Assembly (NCBI GenBank): GCA_018399935.1
Contig: JAGYNP010000022.1
Span: forward strand, 1 to 15,715
From: Candidatus Moraniibacteriota bacterium
Lineage (GTDB): Bacteria; Patescibacteriota; Minisyncoccia; Moranbacterales; DUUL01
Length of the DNA stretch: 15,715 nucleotides
Direction: 5' to 3'
Positions within the stretch are counted from its first letter, which is position 1, and each line of letters starts with the position of its first letter. Positions 5,355-10,610 of the stretch are shown here, piece after piece. The notes below the pieces were generated by a model. That model saw nothing but the letters and a program-made list of their open reading frames with translations. It did no database searches and had not been told where the DNA came from. The position numbers and the translations under genes were made by a program.

Positions 5355-7862
5355 ATGAAAAATATTTTTAATAAAATAATAAATTTTATTTTCAGCAAAA
5401 AAGTTCTAATTTTAGTTGGAATTCTTTTTATTTTAGTTGCTGTGGTTGTTATTGGAACTTTTTTATTTTTCATGAAAGATCTTCCAGATCCTTCTAAGGT
5501 TAATAAAAGAAGTATTAATGAATCAACTAAAATTTATGATAGAACTGGAGAACATTTGCTTTATGAAATTCATGGAGAAGAAAAGAGGACTCTTATTTCA
5601 ATTGATCAAATTCCTGATGTGGTAAAATTCGCCACTATTGCTCTTGAGGATCAGGATTTTTATAATCATCATGGAGTTGATTTTAGGGGGATAATTAGAG
5701 CGGGGATTAAGGACATTTTAGATAGAAAAATAGCGCAAGGAGGTTCAACTATAACTCAGCAATTTGTTAAAAATTCAATTTTGACATCAGAAAAAAGAAT
5801 CTCTAGAAAAATTAAGGAAATTGTTTTAGCTTTAGAAATTGAACAAAAGTTTTCTAAGGAGGAAATTTTACAAATGTATTTAAACGAAATTCCTTATGGT
5901 TCCAATGCTTATGGAATAGAAGCTGCAGCTCAGAATTTTTTTGGTAAAAGTGCTAGTGAATTAACTTTAGCTCAAGCAACGTTGTTGGCTTGTTTACCCA
6001 ATGCGCCCACTTTTTATTCGCCTTTTGGTTCTAATACTGATAGGCTCTTAGTTCGTTGGAATTCAGCTCTAAACAAAATGTCTACTCTAGGTTATATTAC
6101 TAAAGAACAGGCTAGTGAGACAGCTAAAGAAGATATTCTTTCCCAGATTAGTCCAGCAAATGATAATATAAAGGCTCCTCATTTCGTTATGTATATTAAA
6201 GAGCAATTAGCAAAAGAGTTTGGGGAGGGGGAAATGGAAAAAGTTGGAATGAGTATTTATACTACTTTGGATTGGAATTATCAACAAATTGCAGAAGAAG
6301 TTGTTAAAGAAAAAGTTGAGGAGCTTAAAGATCAATACGGCTTTAATAATGCGGCTTTAGTAGCTTTGAATCCACAAAATGGACAGATATTGGCTATGAT
6401 TGGTTCAAGAGATTATTTTGATAAAGAAATTGATGGAAATGTTAATGTGACTACTCGTTTTAGACAACCAGGATCTTCTTTTAAGCCCTATGTTTATGCT
6501 CAGGCTTTGGAAATGGGTTATACCAGAAAAAGTGTTGTTTTTGATGTTGAAACTAATTTTTCAACTAGTGAAAATGAAGAAGATGATTATGTTCCTCAAA
6601 ATTATTTTGGAACTTTTAATGGACCAATTCAAATGGAAGATGCTCTGGCTACTTCTTTGAATATTCCAGCGGTTAAATTTTTGTATTTAGTTGGACCCAA
6701 AAAAGCAGTAGAGTTTGCTAAAAATATGGGGATTGAGGGGCTAAATCAACCTGATAGATATGGATTGTCTTTAGTTTTAGGTGGTGGTGAGGTTAAACTT
6801 TTAAATCATACAAGTGCTTTTGGTGTTTTTGCTAATAGGGGCAACAAGCAAGAAAAGAGTTCTATTTTAAGAATAGAAGATTCAAATGGAAATAAAATCA
6901 GAGAATTTAAGCAAGAAAAAGGAGAGCAGGTTATTAAGAAAGAAACAGCTTTAGAAATAACAGATATTCTTTCTGATAATAAATTAAGAACACCTTTGTT
7001 TGGTCCAAATAATTATTTAAACATTCCTGGTCATCAAGTGGCAGCCAAAACTGGGACTACTAACGAATATAGAGATGGCTGGTTAATAGGGTCTACAGCT
7101 TCTTTGTCTGTTGGAGTTTGGGTTGGAAATAATGATAATACGGCGATGAAAGAAGGAGCTAGTGGTTCTAGTACGGCTGGTCCAATTTGGAATGCTTTTG
7201 TTAAGAAGGCTTTGGAAAATAGCCAATCAGAAGAATTTGAAGATCCAGAAGAATTTGAAGAAACTGGAAAAGATATATTAGATGGAAATTTTGATGTTAA
7301 AGAAGAATTGGATGTTTGTGAGTACGAGGAAGATAAATATTGTTTAGCCAATAGTTCTTGTCCTGATAGATTGGAAAAGGAAGAAGATTTCTATAATGCC
7401 AGAACAATTCTTTATTATGTTGATAAAGATGATCCTTTGGGCGATATGCCAGATAATCCAAAGAGTGATCCTCAGTATAAAAATTGGCAAAAAGGTGTTG
7501 AAAAATGGGTAGAGAAAGAGGAGGACGATGAAGAGTTTTGGAAAATTCCAGAAAAAGAATGCAAAGATGATTATTTTGATGATTATTTTGTCGATATCGA
7601 AATAACTAGTCCTAATAATGGGAGCATTATTACTAGTAATAGTTTTAAGATTAAAACTGACACGGATGGCAAGGCTAAAGCCGAGGAAGTTGAATTTTAT
7701 ATTGATGGTAAATCTGTTGGTAAAGATAAAAGTTCTCCTTTTGATTTTAATTATACTATTCCTGATTCTAAAAATGGAGGGGAACTAGAAATTCGAGTTA
7801 AGGTTAAAGATGATAATGGAGGAACCGAGGAAGATGTTATTAAGGTTAATGTTGATTTTTAA
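5355..7862 (+). CDS. Class A penicillin-binding protein 1A with C-terminal Ig-like domain
   Basis: This is an 835-aa bifunctional peptidoglycan synthase. There is one N-terminal signal-anchor helix (about 17-40). The GT51 glycosyltransferase domain spans about 55-230: ALEDQDFYNHHGVDF with catalytic E98, GGSTITQQFVKN at 129-140, then KEEILQMYLNEIPYG. The transpeptidase domain spans about 325-620: the SxxK motif S374-S-F-K377, SxN as S434-L-N436, and KTGT at 565-568. All catalytic motifs are intact. Residues 621-745 form a very acidic linker containing four cysteines (655, 663, 669, 736). Residues about 746-835 are a bacterial Ig-like domain of the Big_7 type (ITSPNNGSIITS, VEFYIDGKSVG). The protein polymerises and cross-links cell-wall glycan on the outer face of the cytoplasmic membrane. 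The Ig tail may bind wall or partner proteins. It has its own promoter at 5292-5320, no Shine-Dalgarno sequence and no clear terminator. Gene symbols vary (ponA, mrcA, pbp1A), so I leave the field empty. Confidence 0.95.
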   Translation: MKNIFNKIINFIFSKKVLILVGILFILVAVVVIGTFLFFMKDLPDPSKVNKRSINESTKIYDRTGEHLLYEIHGEEKRTLISIDQIPDVVKFATIALEDQDFYNHHGVDFRGIIRAGIKDILDRKIAQGGSTITQQFVKNSILTSEKRISRKIKEIVLALEIEQKFSKEEILQMYLNEIPYGSNAYGIEAAAQNFFGKSASELTLAQATLLACLPNAPTFYSPFGSNTDRLLVRWNSALNKMSTLGYITKEQASETAKEDILSQISPANDNIKAPHFVMYIKEQLAKEFGEGEMEKVGMSIYTTLDWNYQQIAEEVVKEKVEELKDQYGFNNAALVALNPQNGQILAMIGSRDYFDKEIDGNVNVTTRFRQPGSSFKPYVYAQALEMGYTRKSVVFDVETNFSTSENEEDDYVPQNYFGTFNGPIQMEDALATSLNIPAVKFLYLVGPKKAVEFAKNMGIEGLNQPDRYGLSLVLGGGEVKLLNHTSAFGVFANRGNKQEKSSILRIEDSNGNKIREFKQEKGEQVIKKETALEITDILSDNKLRTPLFGPNNYLNIPGHQVAAKTGTTNEYRDGWLIGSTASLSVGVWVGNNDNTAMKEGASGSSTAGPIWNAFVKKALENSQSEEFEDPEEFEETGKDILDGNFDVKEELDVCEYEEDKYCLANSSCPDRLEKEEDFYNARTILYYVDKDDPLGDMPDNPKSDPQYKNWQKGVEKWVEKEEDDEEFWKIPEKECKDDYFDDYFVDIEITSPNNGSIITSNSFKIKTDTDGKAKAEEVEFYIDGKSVGKDKSSPFDFNYTIPDSKNGGELEIRVKVKDDNGGTEEDVIKVNVDF

Positions 7863-8021
7863 TTAAAGTAAACTTTTTTAAATAAAATAGTTTTTAAGGG
7901 TATGTTTAAGATTAAAGTTGTATTGACTGTTAAATCATAAAGACATATAATAATTTTTGTTGTTATTTAGTTTTATTTTTTAAATAACTTGGATTGTTGT
8001 CTAAATATATTTTTTGTTTAT

Positions 8022-8050
8022 TTTAGTAAGAGTGTTAAGTTTATTATAAG
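8022..8050 (+). promoter_or_regulatory. Possible tRNA-Lys promoter
   Basis: TATAAG (8045-8050, 5 of 6 to the -10) lies 17 bp after TTTAGT (8022-8027, 3 of 6). Transcription would begin near 8057, about 14 nt before the mature tRNA 5' end. The -35 is weak and the surroundings are very AT-rich, so this is only a candidate. Confidence 0.3.
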
Positions 8051-8070
8051 TGGTATTTATGATTTTTTAT

Positions 8071-8143
8071 GGGCGCATAGCTCAGGTGGTAGAGCAGCGG
8101 CCTTTTAAGCCGATGGTCGGGGGTTCAAATCCCTCTGCGCCTA
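8071..8143 (+). tRNA. tRNA-Lys (anticodon UUU)
   Basis: This is a 73-nt cloverleaf. The acceptor stem GGGCGCA/TGCGCCT is closed by a G-T pair at its end. The D arm is GCTC/GAGC. The anticodon stem GCGGC/GCCGA has its first pair mismatched, and its loop CTTTTAA gives anticodon TTT at 8104-8106. The variable region is TGGTC. The T arm is GGGGG/CCCTC with loop TTCAAAT. The discriminator is A. The 3' CCA is not encoded (CAT follows), so it must be added after transcription. A strong terminator follows after 9 nt. Confidence 0.95.
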
Positions 8144-8152
8144 CATTTTTTT

Positions 8153-8182
8153 AAAAAACAGATTTAACTAATCTGTTTTTTT
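8153..8182 (+). terminator. Intrinsic terminator of tRNA-Lys
   Basis: A perfect 12-bp stem (AAAAAACAGATT at 8153-8164 with AATCTGTTTTTT at 8170-8181) encloses the 5-nt loop TAACT, and the run of T forms the 3' arm and tail. Only the core ACAGATT/AATCTGT contains G-C pairs. Confidence 0.8.
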
Positions 8183-8276
8183 GTTTAATAAATTAGAAAT
8201 TAAAGGTTATTTTTAAAATTGAGCATATTTTTAATAATTGTTTTTTAAATTTAAAATTATTATGTTAATTATTTCA

Positions 8277-8305
8277 TTGACTTTTTAATATTTATATGCG
8301 ACAAT
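8277..8305 (+). promoter_or_regulatory. Extended -10 promoter of the cold-shock gene
   Basis: TTGACT (8277-8282, 5 of 6) and GACAAT (8300-8305, 4 of 6) are spaced 17 bp apart, and TGC directly precedes the -10. Transcription would start near 8312. That gives a leader of about 115 nt before the ATG at 8429, unusually long for this window. Confidence 0.55.
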
Positions 8306-8321
8306 GTTTTTATTGAGTTCC

Positions 8322-8354
8322 TTAAAATTATTTTGTTTTTTAAAATAATTTTAA
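8322..8354 (+). promoter_or_regulatory. A/U-only hairpin in the cold-shock mRNA leader
   Basis: TTAAAATTATTTT (8322-8334) and AAAATAATTTTAA (8342-8354) form a perfect 13-bp stem around a 7-nt loop GTTTTTT. It contains no G-C pair. It lies about 10 nt into the predicted transcript and 75 nt before the start codon. It is not followed by a T-run, so it is not an ordinary terminator. A temperature-sensitive leader structure is an inference. Confidence 0.5.
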
Positions 8355-8428
8355 AGTGATTCTTACAATTTACAATAGATTGAGTCGATTTTCTATTTGA
8401 ATTGTTTAAGTTTAATTATGCAATATTT

Positions 8429-8626
8429 ATGCAAGGTGTTATTGAAAAAAAGACTGAAAAAGGTTTTGGTTTCATCAAGAATGATGAACACGAAAAAGGA
8501 ATCTTTTTTCATGCTACTTCCTTAGTGGATGTTGAATTCGACGATTTGAAAGAAGGCGATCAAGTTGAATTTGATTTGGAGGAAACTCCACGAGGATTGA
8601 ATGCTTCTAACGTTACAAGATTATAA
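8429..8626 (+). CDS. Cold-shock protein (CspA family)
   Basis: This is a 65-aa single cold-shock domain: MQGVIEKKTEKGFGFI carries RNP1 (KGFGFI, residues 11-16) and GIFFHATSL (24-32) carries RNP2. The rest follows the five-strand OB fold, with GDQVEFDLEETPRGLNASNV near the end. It binds single-stranded RNA or DNA and acts as an RNA chaperone. I chose the ATG at 8429. The frame is open back to a TTG at 8402, but those nine extra residues do not belong to the family, and the length from 8429 is typical. No Shine-Dalgarno sequence is present. The gene is monocistronic, with its own promoter (8277-8305), a structured leader and a strong terminator (8656-8686). Confidence 0.95.
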   Translation: MQGVIEKKTEKGFGFIKNDEHEKGIFFHATSLVDVEFDDLKEGDQVEFDLEETPRGLNASNVTRL

Positions 8627-8655
8627 AGACAACTTTATATAAGATAGTTAGATAA

Positions 8656-8691
8656 AAAAATCCCCATGCTTTGGCTGGGGATTTTTATTTT
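8656..8691 (+). terminator. Intrinsic terminator of the cold-shock gene
   Basis: An 11-bp perfect stem (AAAAATCCCCA at 8656-8666 with TGGGGATTTTT at 8676-8686) has a 9-nt loop in which GC/GC can pair further, followed by more T residues. Confidence 0.88.
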
Positions 8692-9125
8692 TAAAAGTAA
8701 AACGGAATAAATTATAGTAAATAGAATTTTTTGTTTTTTATTTTGATTTTAAATCTTTTTATTTTAATTATTGTTGTGAAACGAGTAATTCAATTTTTTG
8801 GTAATTAGAATTAGCTTAATTTTAGAAGATAAAGATTCGTAAGATATACAAGTGTTTTTTATTGAAAGTAAGTTAAGAATTTTTAAGAATCTATATATTT
8901 AAAATTGTAAATGTCGTATTAAAGTATTTTTATTTGGTTTTTCAAGATAAGATTATGAACTAGATGACTTGGTTACAAATATTTTTCCTAATGGGAAATT
9001 TTTACGACTTTGTCTTGCAGTTTTAGTTTTTTTTATGTTGTTTTTCAAATGAAAATAACGTTTCGAGGGCTAGTTTCTAGGTTTTGAAGAAAGTGAAACA
9101 GTCTACTTTTTTCTGTTTGACAAAT
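8687..9125. other. Gene-free stretch of about 440 nt
   Basis: Neither strand has a convincing coding frame here. Stops are frequent and no start is followed by a protein-like sequence. The only local structures I see are two weak inverted repeats: TTTCC/GGAAA around 8984-8998, followed by T residues, and AAACAG/CTGTTT at 9096-9118 with an 11-nt loop. The segment lies between two convergent terminators (8656-8686 plus, 9126-9159 minus), so transcription would reach it only by read-through or from an unrecognised promoter. A small RNA cannot be excluded, but nothing positively supports one. Confidence 0.5.
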
Positions 9126-9159
9126 AAATAAAAAATCCCTGTTGGGGGATTTTTTATTT
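9126..9159 (-). terminator. Terminator of the tRNA-Ile/tRNA-Ala unit (bidirectional)
   Basis: A perfect 14-bp stem (AAATAAAAAATCCC at 9126-9139 with GGGATTTTTTATTT at 9146-9159) has a 6-nt loop. It starts 2 nt beyond the 3' end of tRNA-Ala on the minus strand. Because both arms are A/T-rich outside the CCC/GGG core, it could stop transcription from either side. Confidence 0.85.
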
Positions 9160-9160
9160 G

Positions 9161-9233
9161 TGGACCAGACAGGACTTGAACCCGCTACCTCCACAGTGCA
9201 AATGTGGCGCTCTACCAGGTGAGCTACTGGCCC
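9161..9233 (-). tRNA. tRNA-Ala (anticodon UGC)
   Basis: Read on the minus strand: acceptor GGGCCAG/CTGGTCC, D arm GCTC/GAGC, anticodon stem CCACA/TGTGG with loop TTTGCAC and anticodon TGC (9200-9198), T arm GCGGG/CCTGT with loop TTCAAGT, and discriminator A. It is 73 nt long. The 3' CCA is not encoded (CAA follows the discriminator). It is the distal gene of a unit with tRNA-Ile 208 nt upstream. Confidence 0.96.
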
Positions 9234-9441
9234 TAGATCTAAATGTTAATTTATTGCAGTAGAAAATAATTTTAAACAATTCTAAACAAATGGCATTTTG
9301 TTACGAAAATTAAAAATTTTTAGAAAAATTATTCAAAAGATTCTCGATTCTTGTATTCATGAGGTAACAAAATTTTTGGATAATTTAACATAAATTTTTA
9401 ATTTGTAGTAGAAATTTCCGTTTGTTTAAAATTGTTGGTGG

Positions 9442-9515
9442 TGGGCATATCAAGATTCGAACTTGAGACCTCAACATTATCAGTGTTGCGCTCTAACCAA
9501 CTGAGCTATATGCCC
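9442..9515 (-). tRNA. tRNA-Ile (anticodon GAU)
   Basis: Read on the minus strand: acceptor GGGCATA/TATGCCC, D arm GCTC/GAGC with a 9-nt loop, anticodon stem CAACA/TGTTG with loop CTGATAA and anticodon GAT (9481-9479), T arm TCAAG/CTTGA with loop TTCGAAT, and discriminator A. It is 74 nt long. Here CCA follows the discriminator in the DNA (9441-9439), unlike the other two tRNAs in this window. It is the promoter-proximal gene of the Ile-Ala unit. Confidence 0.96.
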
Positions 9516-9600
9516 TTATAAATATTTGAAATATCTTTTTAGCTTGCATTTTTAAGATAAAAAACGGATTTTAGCTAAAATAATAAAAACGACAAAAGAA

Positions 9601-9628
9601 ATTATACCAAAAAACAAAATTTTGTCTA
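9601..9628 (-). promoter_or_regulatory. Strong extended -10 promoter of the tRNA-Ile/tRNA-Ala unit
   Basis: On the minus strand, TAGACA (9628-9623) and a perfect TATAAT (9606-9601) are 16 bp apart, with TGG directly before the -10. Transcription would begin near 9594, about 80 nt upstream of the mature tRNA-Ile 5' end, so a leader must be removed by processing. Confidence 0.7.
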
Positions 9629-9673
9629 GGGTTTAGTGTTCAACTAAGATATTATAACATATTTTAATAAAAA

Positions 9674-9702
9674 TTGACAAACTATTAAATAAAAAATATA
9701 AT
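9674..9702 (+). promoter_or_regulatory. Consensus sigma70-type promoter of the 134-aa gene
   Basis: TTGACA (9674-9679) and TATAAT (9697-9702) match consensus at all 12 positions with the ideal 17-bp spacer. Transcription would start near 9709, giving a leader of about 33 nt to the ATG at 9742. This also argues against a TTG start at 9718. Confidence 0.8.
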
Positions 9703-9741
9703 GGTATAAATGATTAGTTGAGTCTTGTATTAAATTCAAAA

Positions 9742-10146
9742 ATGAAATTTAAAGTAGTAAATAATTTAACTTACACTCCTGATAATATTCTTAGAAATTG
9801 TGGCTATTTTTCTATTTTTGATCAAAAAAATCAAAAGAAAAGTTTTGTTAGAAAATTAACAAGAAATAGATATCCGAGATTTCATCTTTATCTCAAGGAA
9901 GATAATAGAGAAGTAGTTTTTGATTTGCATTTAGATCAAAATAAAACGATTTATAGTGGCGCAAAAGCACATAATGCTGACTATGATAGTTCGGAAGTAA
10001 AGCAAGAGCTAGTAAGAATTTTTCAAGAAGTTAAAAAAGCTATTCCTGAGCAGCTTGAAACAATTAAGAGTCTTGAAGGAATTCAAAAACAAGAAAAAAT
10101 TAATCAACCTAATTGGTTAATTAAACTTTTTGGAAAAAGCGACTAA
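9742..10146 (+). CDS. Conserved-looking small protein of unknown function
   Basis: This is a 134-aa soluble protein from the ATG at 9742. The frame is open back to a TTG at 9718, but the promoter at 9674-9702 and the natural MKFKVV start favour 9742. There is no signal peptide or TM segment. Residues 44-65 (YPRFHLYLKE, then VVFDLHLDQNK) look like alternating beta strands. A histidine/tyrosine-rich stretch follows at 71-82 (YSGAKAHNADYD), then an amphipathic helix (about 83-115) and a basic C-terminal tail. The motif 'YPRFH...FDLHLDQ...HxxDYD' recalls a small uncharacterised protein that I believe is frequent in Patescibacteria, but I cannot name a family or function. It has a perfect-consensus promoter, no Shine-Dalgarno sequence and no clear terminator, so transcripts may run into the next gene. 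Confidence 0.8.
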   Translation: MKFKVVNNLTYTPDNILRNCGYFSIFDQKNQKKSFVRKLTRNRYPRFHLYLKEDNREVVFDLHLDQNKTIYSGAKAHNADYDSSEVKQELVRIFQEVKKAIPEQLETIKSLEGIQKQEKINQPNWLIKLFGKSD

Positions 10147-10150
10147 ATTA

Positions 10151-10178
10151 TTGACTTTTTTAAAATTTAGTGTATAAT
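10151..10178 (+). promoter_or_regulatory. Promoter of the 72-aa gene
   Basis: TTGACT (10151-10156) and TATAAT (10173-10178) are spaced 16 bp apart. The -35 begins 5 nt after the stop codon of the upstream gene. Start near 10185 gives a leader of about 42 nt. Confidence 0.7.
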
Positions 10179-10214
10179 TAAAAGCTAAGTAGAGGTTTTT
10201 AAAAATTTAAACAC

Positions 10215-10220
10215 AGGAGG
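10215..10220 (+). promoter_or_regulatory. Consensus Shine-Dalgarno site AGGAGG
   Basis: A perfect AGGAGG stands 6 nt before the ATG at 10227. It is the only strong ribosome binding site I find before any gene in this window, and it fixes the start of the 72-aa protein. Confidence 0.85.
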
Positions 10221-10226
10221 TTTTTT

Positions 10227-10445
10227 ATGAGAATTAATTCTGAGGCAGTAATTCCAACTCGTTCTGTTAGCACAGGGATAGGGTTTGAAGGGAAAAACTT
10301 AAACCAAGCCGGAAGTGAAGAAAAAACGCTTAAGGCTTCCTCCAAAAAAGTTCAAAAAATTTCAGAAATTTTCCCTACTTATGGAAGTGATGGGAAAATT
10401 AACAACACAGAAAAGATTGGAGGTTTAGTTGATTCCAATTTTTAA
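10227..10445 (+). CDS. 72-aa orphan protein with strong expression signals
   Basis: I do not recognise this protein. It has 72 residues, is rich in Ser, Lys, Gly, Glu and Asn, has no cysteine, tryptophan or histidine, no hydrophobic helix and no signal peptide. It is likely to be largely disordered, with a short hydrophobic patch (KVQKISEIFPTYG, 41-53). The gene stands alone between its own promoter (10151-10178), a perfect Shine-Dalgarno site 6 nt before the ATG, and a strong terminator starting 12 nt after the stop. That arrangement is typical of abundantly made small proteins. It lies upstream of leuS, but it has few leucine codons and the terminator is not of the attenuator type, so a leader-peptide role looks unlikely. 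That it is a real coding gene is well supported by the signals. Its function is unknown. Confidence 0.75.
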   Translation: MRINSEAVIPTRSVSTGIGFEGKNLNQAGSEEKTLKASSKKVQKISEIFPTYGSDGKINNTEKIGGLVDSNF

Positions 10446-10457
10446 ATTTCTCGCAAG

Positions 10458-10497
10458 ACCCTTTGGATCTATTAAGATTCAAGGGGTTTTTTATTTT
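10458..10497 (+). terminator. Strong intrinsic terminator after the 72-aa gene
   Basis: A 12-bp stem (ACCCTTTGGATC at 10458-10469 with GATTCAAGGGGT at 10476-10487, including two G-U pairs) has a 6-nt loop TATTAA and is followed by a long T-rich tail. Confidence 0.9.
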
Positions 10498-10610
10498 TTA
10501 CTTGAAAAAAAACAATTTTCAAGCTAGGATTAAAGAAAGTTGATTTGAAGGGATTTTTTCAAATAGTTTTTTGGAAGTAGGTCTCTAAAAATATTAAATA
10601 TATAATAATT

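Noticed and set aside
8402..8428. Upstream TTG start giving a 74-aa cold-shock protein
   Set aside because: The nine added residues are not part of the cold-shock domain and the ATG at 8429 gives the family length.
9096..9118. Small RNA hairpin AAACAG/CTGTTT
   Set aside because: It has only six pairs with an 11-nt loop, no promoter and no conserved motif that I recognise.
9718..9741. TTG start for the 134-aa gene (142-aa version)
   Set aside because: A rare start codon only about 9 nt after the predicted transcription start, and an in-frame ATG at 9742 gives a natural MKFKVV N-terminus.
10440..10610. T-box riboswitch upstream of leuS
   Set aside because: A T-box would be plausible before a tRNA synthetase gene, but I find no antiterminator bulge motif and no specifier stem-loop. 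The terminator is positioned right after the 72-aa gene.
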